A stretch of 56,665 nucleotides of DNA, taken from positions 1 to 56,665 of the forward strand of contig NZ_LDQC01000015.1 of assembly GCF_001475545.1 (NCBI RefSeq). The letters are read 5' to 3'. This document shows, piece after piece, positions 33,979 through 41,853 of the stretch (position 1 is its first letter; each line of letters opens with the position of its first letter). The notes under the pieces are model-generated. The model made no database searches, had not been told where the DNA came from, and saw nothing but the letters and a program-made list of their open reading frames with translations. The translations under genes and the position numbers were made by a program. The stretch comes from Curtobacterium luteum (GTDB lineage: Bacteria; Actinomycetota; Actinomycetes; Actinomycetales; Microbacteriaceae).

Positions 33979-34091
33979 ACGCGGCGGGGCCGACCCGCGC
34001 GTCCAGTCCGCTGCCCTGCCGCGCCGCGGCGGCACGGTCGCAGCGTGGCGGCGCTGTCGCGCGCCGAGCCGCTCCCGATAGTGTCGAGGAC

Positions 34092-35414
34092 GTGAGCAAC
34101 GAGGCATTCGACGAACGGTACGAGCTGCGCACGATCGCGCCGGCACTCGACGCGCAGGGGGCGCCCACCGCGGAGACCGACGCATGGATGCGCGCGGTCA
34201 ACATGGGCTTCCACGAGACCGACGCGAAGCCGGAGCACGCGGCGCGCGCCGTCCAGGAGTTCATCGCGGACGACCAGACCTGGCTCGGTGCCCACGTCCG
34301 GAACCCGCTCCCCGGCTCGGTCGACGAGACCTGGCCCGCCGGCACCTTCGCCTGGTTCCGCAAGGCCCTGAGCTGGGGCGACGGCTCGACCGTCGACACG
34401 CAGGCGATCTCCGCCGTGACCGTCCGGCCCACCGAGCGCCGGCGCGGGATCCTCCGCGGGATGATGACGCACGCGCTCGCGCGGGGCGTCGCCGAGGGGT
34501 ACCCGATGGCGTCCCTCACCGCCTCGGAGGGCACGATCTACCGGCGGTTCGGCTTCGGCAGCGCCATCCGGGAGCGCGCCGTCCGCGTCCGTCGAGCCCG
34601 GGCGCTGCCGCTGCTCGCACCGACCTCGGGCAGCGTGACGGTCGTGACGCCCGAGTGGCTCGAGGCCGGTCCCGCACGCGAGGTCTTCGCGCGGTTCGAC
34701 GCCCGCACCCCGGGATCGATGGTGCGGAACACCGGGACGTGGCCCGTCGCGCTCGGCCTGCGCGGGTACGACGGCGAGCCCGCGAAGGACGTGCGTGCCG
34801 CCGTGCACCGGCCGTCTGGGACCGACGAGATCGACGGGTACGTGACGTGGCGGGTCAAGGAGGGCCACGGCCGCGAGGACGAGACCGTCCTCGAGGTCGT
34901 CGACCTCGTCTACGCCACGGACGAGGCGTACCTGTCGCTCTGGGAGTTCCTGCTCTCGATCGACCTCAACGACGTCGTGCGGTACTCCCGCTCGCGGCTG
35001 GACGACCCGATCGTCGCGGCGCTCGGCGACAACCGGGCGTACGACGTCGAGCACGAGGAGGACCACGTCTGGTTGCGCGTCCTCGACGTCGCCGCCGTGC
35101 TGGAGTCGCGCCCCTACGCCGTCGACGGGTCGCTCACCCTGGCGGTCTCCGACGCCCTCGGGTACGCGGCCGGCACCTACCGGCTCGACGTCGTCGACGG
35201 ACGCGGAGCCGTCACGCGAACCGCCGAGGCGCCCGACGGCGCGGCCGACGTGCGTCTCGACGTCGCCGACCTCGGTGCGGTGCTCATCGGTTCGGTGTCC
35301 CCCGTGACGCTCGCGGCCGCCGGGCTCGTCCGGGCCGACGACCCGGCTGCGATCACCCGGCTGCGCGCGATGCTGCTGCCGGAGCGGACGCCGCACGGGA
35401 TCACGTACTTCTGA
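34092..35414 (+). CDS. Eis-like GNAT N-acetyltransferase
   Basis: A 440-residue protein of the Eis (enhanced intracellular survival) architecture. A GNAT domain with acetyl-CoA loop VRPTERRRGILRGMM near 117-131 is followed by a second GNAT-like domain (about 170-310) and a sterol-carrier-like C-terminal domain. It ends in a free carboxyl after ITYF, as in Eis, where the C-terminus takes part in catalysis. Eis enzymes acetylate aminoglycosides, capreomycin and other amines. TAGTGT (34079-34084) is 7 nt before the GTG start, so it is leaderless. Substrate is unknown. Confidence 0.83.
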   Translation: MSNEAFDERYELRTIAPALDAQGAPTAETDAWMRAVNMGFHETDAKPEHAARAVQEFIADDQTWLGAHVRNPLPGSVDETWPAGTFAWFRKALSWGDGSTVDTQAISAVTVRPTERRRGILRGMMTHALARGVAEGYPMASLTASEGTIYRRFGFGSAIRERAVRVRRARALPLLAPTSGSVTVVTPEWLEAGPAREVFARFDARTPGSMVRNTGTWPVALGLRGYDGEPAKDVRAAVHRPSGTDEIDGYVTWRVKEGHGREDETVLEVVDLVYATDEAYLSLWEFLLSIDLNDVVRYSRSRLDDPIVAALGDNRAYDVEHEEDHVWLRVLDVAAVLESRPYAVDGSLTLAVSDALGYAAGTYRLDVVDGRGAVTRTAEAPDGAADVRLDVADLGAVLIGSVSPVTLAAAGLVRADDPAAITRLRAMLLPERTPHGITYF

Positions 35415-35944
35415 TGGGCACGGGTACGGGGGCGGCGTCGGGCGCGGACGCGTCGCCCGGGGTCGGGTCGTCGTCGGGTGCGGGGCCGTCCGACGTCGCG
35501 CGGGCGGTGGCACGTGCTCGGCAGGCCGTCGCGGTGCTCGCCAGCCCCACGCTCCGGACCGCGCTGGTCGGCGGCGGCGAGCTCGACGACCGGACCCGCG
35601 CGGCCGTCGACGCGTTCGACTGGGTGGACGAGCACGGTCCCGACCGCGCACTGCTCGGTGCGACCGCGCGGGCGCTGCAGCTGCTCCAGGCGCCGGCAGC
35701 AGCCCTCGAGTTCGAGCGGATCGCGCGGATGCCGCACGCCGAGGCCGAGCGGGTCCCGCTGTCGCTGCGCATCGTCGGGATCGTGGGCGACCGCCTCGGG
35801 CGTGCGCGGCCGGTGACCGAGCCGGTGCTCAACGCGGCGATCGCGATGTTCGCCGAGGACGTCGCCATCGTCCGGCGGGACGCCGTCGACCAGGGGCTGC
35901 TCGTGCGGACCGAGGACGGTGCGTCCTACCGGTTCGCCGGCTGA
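35414..35944 (+). CDS. DUF2087-like protein
   Basis: A 176-residue protein. The first 28 residues are a Gly/Ser/Ala linker-like tail. The middle is helical, and the C-terminus resembles the DUF2087 winged-helix motif: TEPVLNAAIAMFAEDVAIVRRDAVDQGLLVRTEDGASYRF (about 136-174). Proteins with DUF2087 are small DNA-binding-like proteins of unknown function. The ATG overlaps the stop region of the Eis-like gene (TGATG), suggesting coupled translation. Its end overlaps a convergent gene by 19 bp. Confidence 0.62.
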   Translation: MGTGTGAASGADASPGVGSSSGAGPSDVARAVARARQAVAVLASPTLRTALVGGGELDDRTRAAVDAFDWVDEHGPDRALLGATARALQLLQAPAAALEFERIARMPHAEAERVPLSLRIVGIVGDRLGRARPVTEPVLNAAIAMFAEDVAIVRRDAVDQGLLVRTEDGASYRFAG

Positions 35945-36276
35945 AGGACCGCGCGGTCGAGGCTCATGACGGGCACGACGACCGGCCAGGGTTCGCCGTC
36001 GAGGAGCACGGACCGGAGGCCCAGCGGCAGATCGGGGGCGTCGTCCTCGGTGACGACCGAGCCCTCGAGGCCGACCAGGTGCCCGGAGCCGCGGCTGTAG
36101 CGCACGCGGTCGCCGACGACCGGCAGGATGACGGTGTCGGACACGGACTCGAAGTCGTCCTCGTGCGCGAGCGTGAGGACGAGAGCGAGCTCGTGGCGGT
36201 CGAACCCGCCGAGTTCGTCGAGCGCGTCTGGCTCGTCGAGCTCGTCGACGGCGTTCAGCGGGATGGCGAGCAGCAC
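35926..36276 (-). CDS. Hypothetical protein
   Basis: A 116-residue acidic protein, rich in Asp, Glu, Val and Leu, with several short strand-like stretches (DTVILPVVGDRVRYS, PWPVVVPVMSLDRAVL). No family is recognised. GTG 36276 is preferred because an AAGGGA ribosome site lies 8 nt upstream; farther upstream the frame becomes Arg/Pro-rich and looks non-coding. It is convergent with and overlaps the DUF2087-like gene by 19 bp. The 242 bp between it and the next gene (36277-36518) hold only the next gene's -10. Confidence 0.5.
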   Translation of the reverse strand: MLLAIPLNAVDELDEPDALDELGGFDRHELALVLTLAHEDDFESVSDTVILPVVGDRVRYSRGSGHLVGLEGSVVTEDDAPDLPLGLRSVLLDGEPWPVVVPVMSLDRAVLQPANR

Positions 36277-36518
36277 AGCGCACGTCCCTTCGCCTCGTCG
36301 CGGGGATGGTGCTTCGCGTGGTGGTCCATCAGGTCGCCTTCGGGTCGGCTCCTCGCGGCCTCGGATCGGGCCGTGCCGGGACCGTACGTCCGTAAAGGTC
36401 CCTGCCGCGAGGGATGCTCGACGACTTTGCGGGAACCTGCACCGACGCGGCATCGCGGCGTCGCGGCCTCGCGGTGGTGTGTGGTGCGATGCGCTGGGAG
36501 CGCGGTAGCCTGCGCGCC

Positions 36519-37499
36519 ATGGACGACGTCGTCGACTGGCTGCTCGATTCCGACCCCGCGATCCGCTGGCAGGTCGAACGGGACCTCCTCGGCGCGCCGG
36601 TCGACATCTGGCAGGCCACCCGCGCCCGCGTCGCGTCCGAAGGGTTCGGCGCTGCCTTGCTCGCCCATCAAGATGTGGACGGACAGTGGGGCGGCGGCGC
36701 CTACTTCCCCGCCGACTTCGACCCGGAGGGCCCGGAGGCGTCAGCGCCCGGACAGCCCTACACGGCGACCACGTGGGCGCTCAAGGACCTGCGCGAGTGG
36801 GGGCTCGACGCCGCGGTGCTCGGTGACACCGCCGCACGGCTCGACGCGAACAGCCGGTGGGAGTACGACGACCTGCCGTACTGGGGCGGCGAGGTCGACT
36901 GCTGCATCAACGCCTTCACGCTCGCGAACGGGGCCTGGCTCGGGGCCGACGTCGACGGGATCGCGCAGTGGCTCCTCGACCACCAGATGGACGACGGCGG
37001 GTGGAACTGCGACTGGGTCGACGGCTCCACCGTGTCGTCGTTCCACTCGACCCTCAACGTGATCGAGGGCCTCCTGCAGCACGAGGTCCTGACCGACGGA
37101 CGGCACCCACTCGCTACTGCCCTGCGGGCTGCCCGACAGCGGGGTGCCGAGTACCTGCTCGAGCGGGGGCTCCTACGCCGGAAGTCGGACGGAGCGCTCG
37201 TCGGCTCGTGGGCGACCCAGTTCGCGTACCCGTTCCGCTGGAAGTACAGCGTCCTCCGCGCGACCGATCACCTCCGGGCGGTATCGCTCCGGGACGGCAC
37301 AGCGCCGGACCCTCGTGCGGCGGGCGCGGTCGAGGTCGTCCGCGCCGCCCGCGGTGCCGACGGACGGTGGGTGCAGGGTGACCGACCGCCGGGCCGGCAG
37401 TGGTTCGAGGTCGACGTCCCCGCCGGTGAGCCGTCCCGCTGGCTCACCCTCGTCGGGACACGGGTGCTGCGGTGGTGGGACGGTACGGACGCTGCGTGA
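36519..37499 (+). CDS. Squalene-cyclase-like (alpha/alpha toroid) protein
   Basis: A 326-residue protein built from prenyltransferase/squalene-oxidase-type repeats. QW-like motifs are visible as DVDGQWGGGAYF near 53, DDGGWNCDW near 163 and ADGRWVQG near 285. The lengths of true triterpene cyclases are about double, and the DxDD motif of class II terpene cyclases is absent, so it is probably not a cyclase. TAGCCT (36506-36511) lies 7 nt before the ATG, a leaderless arrangement. No isoprenoid gene is nearby. Function is unknown. Confidence 0.7.
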   Translation: MDDVVDWLLDSDPAIRWQVERDLLGAPVDIWQATRARVASEGFGAALLAHQDVDGQWGGGAYFPADFDPEGPEASAPGQPYTATTWALKDLREWGLDAAVLGDTAARLDANSRWEYDDLPYWGGEVDCCINAFTLANGAWLGADVDGIAQWLLDHQMDDGGWNCDWVDGSTVSSFHSTLNVIEGLLQHEVLTDGRHPLATALRAARQRGAEYLLERGLLRRKSDGALVGSWATQFAYPFRWKYSVLRATDHLRAVSLRDGTAPDPRAAGAVEVVRAARGADGRWVQGDRPPGRQWFEVDVPAGEPSRWLTLVGTRVLRWWDGTDAA

Positions 37500-37622
37500 G
37501 CAGGGGCGTCTGCCTGGCGTCCGTATGACCGCCCCTTGTCGAGAGTAGATCCGGACGAGCCATGTGAGACGCGAGGAGGCGGGCGGGCTCCCTGCACGGC
37601 GCTGTGGCCGCCGGAGGACCGA

Positions 37623-38039
37623 CTAGCGGACGCGCGCCATCATCTTCGACGGGTCAGCCAGGGGTGCGAAGCCGTACTGGGCGTAGAGCCCGTGCGCATC
37701 TCCTGTCGACAAGAGTGTGCGCTTCAAGCCGAGGGGTTCAAGATCCTCAATCACAGCAGCAATGAGCATCTTGCCCACGCCTCGCCCACGTACTTCCGGC
37801 GCGACAAAGACGTCGCAGAGCCACGCGAAGGTCACGCCGTCGGTCACCACTCGGGCGTAAGCGACCTGGCCGCCCGTGTCCTCGTCATAGACGCCGTAGT
37901 TCCGTGACCCATCGATGGCGGCGTCCTGCGTCTCGCGGGAACGGCCTTGTGCCCAGTACGACTGCTGACTCAGCCAGGCGTGCACCCGCACTCGATCCAC
38001 GCGCGCCGTCTGGGCAGATGTCCCGTACCGCTCGTTCAT
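37623..38039 (-). CDS. GNAT-family N-acetyltransferase
   Basis: A 138-residue single-domain GNAT. AWLCDVFVAPEVRGRGVGKMLIAAVIEDL (about 73-101) contains the acetyl-CoA loop; AHGLYAQYGFAPL (about 115-127) is motif B. This YitI/YhfO-like subgroup modifies unknown amines. TACGGT (38051-38046) lies 6 nt before the ATG, so it is leaderless. It opens the stretch of small accessory genes and is divergent from the SRPBCC gene. Confidence 0.8.
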   Translation of the reverse strand: MNERYGTSAQTARVDRVRVHAWLSQQSYWAQGRSRETQDAAIDGSRNYGVYDEDTGGQVAYARVVTDGVTFAWLCDVFVAPEVRGRGVGKMLIAAVIEDLEPLGLKRTLLSTGDAHGLYAQYGFAPLADPSKMMARVR

Positions 38040-38105
38040 GTCCTCACCGTAGTGATACGTCCGCTCGTCGATCCGTCAGTGAAACGGTGGGGTTAGGTTC
38101 GCTAC

Positions 38106-38513
38106 ATGTCCGATGACAGCTTGTCGCTCACAGTGACGTCAGAAGCCTCCATCGCAGCGGTCTGGTTCGCACTCACCGACGGTCGCAACAGCTGGTGGCC
38201 GGAACTCTCACTGAGGCCGGAAGTCGGCGCCGCAGTGCGCGAGACGTGGACTGAGGGCGGGCAAGAGCGGTACGCCGACGGTCACGTAACGGAGGCAGCC
38301 CCACCGAACACGCTCGGCTTCGTGTGGCAGCAGGCGGCCTGGCCTGCGTCGCTGCACGTTCGGTTCGACATCAAGCAGGCCGGTCGAGGCAGTCTCGTTA
38401 CCCTGAGCGAGGCTGGCTTCGCGCAGCTACCTGACGGATCGGTCGTCCGATCGGCACACAAGGACGGCTGGGCGTTCCACCTCACGAACCTGCTGGCAGC
38501 AGCGTCTCGTTAG
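38106..38513 (+). CDS. SRPBCC/AHSA1-domain protein
   Basis: A 135-residue START-like domain protein. The opening strand SLTVTSEASIAAVWFALTDGRNSWWPEL (about 6-33), the middle TLGFVWQQAAWPASLHVRFDI and final helix SAHKDGWAFHLTNLLAAA fit the AHSA1 group, which binds hydrophobic ligands or assists chaperones. TAGGTT (38094-38099) is 6 nt before the ATG (leaderless). It ends in TAG followed by CCGATCGG, a short sequence also found at the stop of the next gene. Confidence 0.78.
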   Translation: MSDDSLSLTVTSEASIAAVWFALTDGRNSWWPELSLRPEVGAAVRETWTEGGQERYADGHVTEAAPPNTLGFVWQQAAWPASLHVRFDIKQAGRGSLVTLSEAGFAQLPDGSVVRSAHKDGWAFHLTNLLAAASR

Positions 38514-38560
38514 CCGATCGGCCATCAGGACGCGGACTGTGGCGTGGGTACCGTTGCTAG

Positions 38561-38833
38561 ATGACTGACGAAGATTCTCGCGCACAGCGCTTGGCTACGC
38601 TTGACGCGCTGGTTCAGGCGAGCAGGGATATGCCACGTCTGGTTGAGGTAGTCACTAAGGCTCCGTCGCACGATGCACTTGCGCAACTGGCCGAGCTGTT
38701 GCAGTGCGGCGAGGCCGAGGCGCGCGTCGTCTACTCGACACCCCTTCGATGGTTCTCCCCGGAGAGCCGTGCTCGCATCGAGCGTGAGTCGGAGGAGCTT
38801 CACGCAGCTATTGACCCACCCGCGGCTCGCTAG
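38561..38833 (+). CDS. Small GyrA-related protein
   Basis: A 90-residue helical protein. LATLDALVQASRDMPRLVEVVTKAPSHDALAQLAELLQCGEAEARVVYSTPLRWFSPESR resembles the family of short actinobacterial proteins annotated as similar to part of gyrase/topoisomerase IV subunit A (its coiled-coil L-L-T-RLT segment). Catalytic Tyr and breakage-reunion core are absent, so it is not a topoisomerase. TACCGT (38549-38554) lies 6 nt before the ATG (leaderless). Role unknown. Confidence 0.65.
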   Translation: MTDEDSRAQRLATLDALVQASRDMPRLVEVVTKAPSHDALAQLAELLQCGEAEARVVYSTPLRWFSPESRARIERESEELHAAIDPPAAR

Positions 38834-38849
38834 CCGATCGGTCAGCGAG
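38826..38849. terminator. 24-bp near-palindrome between convergent small genes
   Basis: CTCGCT (38826-38831) and AGCGAG (38844-38849) enclose a CCGATCGG core; only the two pairs next to the arms mismatch. It spans the stop codon of the GyrA-related gene and faces the end of the small membrane-protein gene, so it may terminate both. Confidence 0.45.
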
Positions 38850-38877
38850 ACGGCAACGAGACGCCGACAGGGATAAA

Positions 38878-39033
38878 TCAGTAGCCGCGGCGGTAGAGCG
38901 TTCGGAACACAAACACCCAGACGACGAGGCCAGCCAACCCGACCCCACCGATCCACTTCGCGGTCGTACCACCGGTGCAAAGCAGCCAGAAGCACAGCGC
39001 GATCAAGAACCCGGAGCCAATTGCTAGTGGCAC
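38878..39033 (-). CDS. Small two-helix membrane protein
   Basis: A 51-residue protein from GTG 39033: LAIGSGFLIALCFWLLC is one membrane helix and KWIGGVGLAGLVVWVFVF the second, ending in RTLYRRGY. The frame stays open upstream to about 39141 and there encodes SRRERIDDLGDP and TPRTWTTRYR, which looks like a real cytoplasmic N-terminus. The only start in that part is CTG 39120 (80 residues). Either a CTG start is used, the true start was lost, or translation begins at the GTG. Similar two-helix hypothetical proteins are common in actinobacteria. Confidence 0.55.
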   Translation of the reverse strand: MPLAIGSGFLIALCFWLLCTGGTTAKWIGGVGLAGLVVWVFVFRTLYRRGY

Positions 39034-39201
39034 CCGATATCTCGTCGTCCATGTCCGTGGAGTGGGGTCGCCAAGATCGTCGATACGCTCACGACGCGAG
39101 AGTGCTTCCCGCGACGACAGGCAGGGCGGCCTCGACTACCTCGTACGGCTTCACGCCTCGGCGAGAGCCATTGGTCGATCCACAAACGAGGCACGCTCCC
39201 C

Positions 39202-39675
39202 TCAACAAGCGGCGCCTGAAGTCCGGACCATGATGAGCGTTGGACCGGACCAATCGAGGCCGTCGTGTTCCTCCAACGGCGTGAACCCGACGCTGCGGTA
39301 GAAGGCGCGCGTTTGCGCGTACGGCTCGTGCTCGAACGACGGACCGACCGTGTGCACCGAGAGCAACGTGCAGCCGTCAATCCGCAGCGTATCGACGATG
39401 TGTTCGACCAGGGCTCGGCCAACACCGGACCCGCGCTGCGCCGGGTCGACTGCGATGAGGTGGAGTTCCGCAGCCTCCCGGAAGTGACGCCGCGTCAGCG
39501 CGATCCCGACCACACCCGCAGTCCCCACAGCGAGCAGACTCCCGAACGCCGCATCCTCGGTCGCAGACACGTAGTTGTCGATCGCGACAGGATCGCCGAA
39601 CCAGTCAGGCAACGCCTCGAGGATCCGCCGCGTGTCCCCAGGGCTCCGACGCTCAACCACCTCGATGGAACTCAC
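39202..39675 (-). CDS. GNAT-family N-acetyltransferase
   Basis: A 157-residue GNAT. LHLIAVDPAQRGSGVGRALVEHIVDTLR (about 72-99) is the acetyl-CoA motif, and YAQTRAFYRSVGFTPLEEHDGLDWSGPTLIMVR (about 118-150) is motif B with the usual final strand. It starts at GTG 39675. CAGGGT is 6 nt upstream on the minus strand, a weak leaderless -10. Its 3' end faces the small membrane-protein gene. Substrate unknown; GNATs of this type are often toxins' or antibiotics' modifiers, but nothing here decides it. Confidence 0.8.
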   Translation of the reverse strand: MSSIEVVERRSPGDTRRILEALPDWFGDPVAIDNYVSATEDAAFGSLLAVGTAGVVGIALTRRHFREAAELHLIAVDPAQRGSGVGRALVEHIVDTLRIDGCTLLSVHTVGPSFEHEPYAQTRAFYRSVGFTPLEEHDGLDWSGPTLIMVRTSGAAC

Positions 39676-39752
39676 ACAGACACCCTGTCACAGCGTCCGG
39701 AGCTGGACCGGTCATCGGGACGCGTCAGCGTTGATGCTTCTAAGCTGACCGA

Positions 39753-39995
39753 ATGACCCCGAACGCGCGAACCGATCGTCTCGCGGGGCATCATGTGGTG
39801 CTGCCCCGACTCCTGTGGGGCGACTCTTCTGAGGGCCGGATCCGGTATGCGGTCCGGCAGGTCATCCGGGTGCCCGGGCACGCGACCTCAGCGGCCCGCG
39901 TCGGATCCGAGTTCCGTGGGTTCGGCGGCCCCACGGACATCATCGCGGAGACCCTGGCATGGCTCGCCGAGAACGCCTCTCGACAGGACGCGTGA
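39753..39995 (+). CDS. Small hypothetical protein
   Basis: An 80-residue basic protein without membrane segments or a recognised domain. RIRYAVRQVIRVPGHATSAARVGSEFRGFGGPTDIIAETLAWL is the ordered-looking part. Support for it being real: TAAGCT (39741-39746) stands 6 nt before the ATG as at many genes here, the frame fills the gap between two GNAT genes, and the next gene follows after 13 bp. Confidence 0.55.
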   Translation: MTPNARTDRLAGHHVVLPRLLWGDSSEGRIRYAVRQVIRVPGHATSAARVGSEFRGFGGPTDIIAETLAWLAENASRQDA

Positions 39996-40008
39996 GGGGC
40001 AGCGCTCC

Positions 40009-40479
40009 ATGGTGAGGAACACAGGGCCCCGCCCGACCGTGACAGTCCGAGACGCGCGGCAGGCCGACGCCCGACCGATTGCAGAGCTCATCAAGCAGGC
40101 AAAGGCGGACGCCATGCCGTGGCTGCCGGTCGTCCACTCGCTCGAGGAGGACGTCGCCTGGGTCAGTGCGGTGCTCCTGCCGGAACACCGGGTCCGAGTA
40201 GCGGCGGTGCGGTCCGACCACATCGTGGGTGTCGTCGCCGCTCGCCCGGGCTGGATCGACCAGCTCTACGTTGCGACCCCACACCGCCGGAGCGGGCTCG
40301 GCTCCGTGCTCCTCGCCGACGCGCTCGACGAGCAGCGCGGCGCTGTGCGGCTCTGGGTGTTCGCGCGGAACGCCGCCGCTCGCCACTTCTACGAATCGCG
40401 GGGCTTCCACGCCGTGCGCACCACCGACGGGCACGACAACGAAGAGCAGGAACCCGATGTCCTCTACGTTTCAGACTGA
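40009..40479 (+). CDS. GNAT-family N-acetyltransferase
   Basis: A 156-residue GNAT. VTVRDARQADARPIAELI opens the domain; IDQLYVATPHRRSGLGSVLLADALDEQ (about 80-106) is the acetyl-CoA loop, and FARNAAARHFYESRGFHAVRTTDG (about 112-135) is motif B. The subgroup matches putative acetyltransferases of the YitH type with a D-x-LYV strand. The ATG at 40009 follows GAGGGG. It may be co-transcribed with the small gene upstream. The IS3 element begins 105 bp after its stop; that gap holds only short GATCCG/CGGATC hairpins. Confidence 0.78.
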   Translation: MVRNTGPRPTVTVRDARQADARPIAELIKQAKADAMPWLPVVHSLEEDVAWVSAVLLPEHRVRVAAVRSDHIVGVVAARPGWIDQLYVATPHRRSGLGSVLLADALDEQRGAVRLWVFARNAAARHFYESRGFHAVRTTDGHDNEEQEPDVLYVSD

Positions 40480-40584
40480 TCCAGCCATCAGCAAGCACCT
40501 TGCTGGTGCGGGGCCTCAGACTCGATTCTGACTTCGCTGGCAGAACGGATCCGTCCGTTCAACGATCCGCCTTCGGATCCCATC

Positions 40585-40611
40585 TGGGACTGCTGCAGGT
40601 TCGGTTGACTC
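40585..40611. repeat. Terminal inverted repeat of the IS3 element (orfB-distal end)
   Basis: 27 bp beginning TGGGACTGCTGCAGGTT; the TG start is typical for IS3. It matches the other end in 26 of 27 positions. Confidence 0.85.
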
Positions 40612-40617
40612 GTTCGT

Positions 40618-41487
40618 TTAGGCCGCGAGTGCGACCTGTGAGTTGATGATCGTCTCGTACTCGATCGGGGTCAACTTCCCCAGACCACGTTGGCGCCGTT
40701 TCCGGTGATAGGTCGCCTCGATCCAGGTGATGATCGCGAGCCGGAGCTCTTGCCTGTTCGCCCACCGTTTCCGGTTCAGGGCGTTCTTCTGCAGGAGCGC
40801 GAAGAACGATTCCATCGCCGCGTTGTCCGCGCACGCACCGACCCGCCCCATCGATCCAAGCAGCCCGGCATCGGCCAAGGCGCGGATGAACTTCTTCGAC
40901 CGGAACTGACTGCCCCGGTCCGAGTGCACGACCGTCCCGACAGGGCTCCGTCGGTGCACTGCCATCTGCACGGCCGCGACGGCGAGCGAGGACCGCATCC
41001 GATCACCGATCGAGTACCCGACGATCCGACGCGAGCAGGCGTCCTTCACCGCGCAGAGGTAGAGCTTGCCCGCACCAGTCGGATGCTCGGTGATGTCCGT
41101 CAGCCACAGCCGGTCCAGATCCGGTGCCGTGAACGCGCGTCGGACCCGGTCGTCATGCACCGGCGGCCCCGCCTTCCGGTTCAGGCCCCGCTTCTTTGCA
41201 TGCAGCGACCAGATCCGCTGCTGTGAGCACAACCGACACACCCGCCGTTCCGATGCTCGGTGGCCGGCCGCATGAAGGTCGTCCGCGATGAACCGGTATC
41301 CGAACGTCGGGTCGTCGCGGTGCACGTCGATTGCAGCGTCGGTCAGGTGCGCATCGTCCCAGTCGCGCTGCGAGATCGGGTCGGCTCGCCACCGATAGAA
41401 CGCTTGCTTCGAAAAGCCCAACACCCGGCAGGCCACCGCGACCGGGATCCGGTCGGCGGCGAGTTCGAGGACCAGCGGGTACATCAT
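40618..41487 (-). CDS. IS3-family transposase OrfB (DDE integrase domain)
   Basis: A 289-residue catalytic subunit. An HTH_21-like region (VACRVLGFSKQAFYRWR) is followed by the rve integrase core. The DDE residues are in LWLTDITEH near 128, VVHSDRGSQFRS near 188, and NAAMESFF; 35 residues separate the second Asp and the Glu, the DD35E spacing of IS3. The protein appears intact. It begins ATG-ATG 14 bp after the orfA stop, a separate-start layout rather than the usual overlapping frames. Confidence 0.9.
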   Translation of the reverse strand: MMYPLVLELAADRIPVAVACRVLGFSKQAFYRWRADPISQRDWDDAHLTDAAIDVHRDDPTFGYRFIADDLHAAGHRASERRVCRLCSQQRIWSLHAKKRGLNRKAGPPVHDDRVRRAFTAPDLDRLWLTDITEHPTGAGKLYLCAVKDACSRRIVGYSIGDRMRSSLAVAAVQMAVHRRSPVGTVVHSDRGSQFRSKKFIRALADAGLLGSMGRVGACADNAAMESFFALLQKNALNRKRWANRQELRLAIITWIEATYHRKRRQRGLGKLTPIEYETIINSQVALAA

Positions 41488-41501
41488 TTTGGGAGATGCG
41501 C

Positions 41502-41780
41502 CTACGACAGATACGCGGTCGCCCGGCGGAGGATCTCGTTCTCCTGCTCGAGCAGTCGGATCCGTTTCTGCGCTTCCCGAAGCTCGGCTTGCTCGACCGC
41601 TGTCGCGGACGGCACCGCTGCAGCGCTGATGCCGTCGTCGCGGTCGGCCAGCCGCAGCCAGCGGGCCAGACAGGACTCGGACACACCGAAGTCCTTCGCG
41701 ACCTGCCGCACCGACGCCTCGCCCTTCCGGGCGACCGGGATCACATCACGGCGGAACTCTTCCGGATACGCCTTCACCAT
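41502..41780 (-). CDS. IS3-family transposase OrfA (HTH domain)
   Basis: A 92-residue HTH_Tnp_1 protein: KAYPEEFRRDVIPVARKGEASVRQVAKDFGVSESCLARWL (about 3-42) is the DNA-binding part; EQAELREAQKRIRLLEQENEILRRATAYL is the leucine-zipper tail used to join OrfAB. I chose the ATG at 41780, which gives the standard MVKAYPEEF start; an in-frame ATG at 41807 exists. Intact. Confidence 0.88.
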   Translation of the reverse strand: MVKAYPEEFRRDVIPVARKGEASVRQVAKDFGVSESCLARWLRLADRDDGISAAAVPSATAVEQAELREAQKRIRLLEQENEILRRATAYLS

Positions 41781-41823
41781 GGCGCACATCCTTCCAGCAG
41801 GAGCCAATGCCCCTACCTGTCAG

Positions 41824-41850
41824 GAGTCAACCAAACCTGCAGCAGTCCCA
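41824..41850. repeat. Terminal inverted repeat of the IS3 element (orfA-proximal end)
   Basis: 27 bp ending CTGCAGCAGTCCCA, complementary to 40585-40611 with one mismatch. Confidence 0.85.
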
Positions 41851-41853
41851 TCT

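Larger units (their letters stand above)
40585..41850 (-). mobile_element. IS3-family insertion sequence, 1266 bp
   Basis: A complete element bounded by 27-bp terminal inverted repeats: 40585-40611 (begins TGGGACTGCTGCAGG) and 41824-41850, with one mismatch. It carries orfA and orfB on the minus strand. The flanking triplets are ATC on the left and TCT on the right, so the 3-4-bp target duplication normal for IS3 is missing. The right end lies 3 bp from the stop of the bacteriocin ATPase gene. This suggests a deletion or recombination next to the element after insertion. Confidence 0.88.

Noticed and set aside
32376..35651. Very long minus-strand frame opposite the photolyase and Eis-like genes.
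   Set aside because: It is the antisense of two genes with strong family motifs and has no ribosome site, domain pattern or sensible composition.
38507..38850. Integron cassette array with attC-like sites (TAGCCGATCGG after two successive small genes).
   Set aside because: The shared sequence is only 11 bp, lacks clear RYYYAAC/GTTRRRY core pairs, is not found after the other small genes, and no integrase is present. A terminator-like palindrome explains the second copy.
41480..41505. Programmed -1 frameshift in the IS3 element at a CCCAAAA-like heptamer.
   Set aside because: The heptamer lies after the orfA stop codon (41504-41502), so ribosomes translating orfA would not reach it; orfB has its own ATG.
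40583..41852. A two-base TC repeat at both IS borders as target duplication.
   Set aside because: IS3 elements make 3-4-bp duplications; two matching bases in offset positions are expected by chance.
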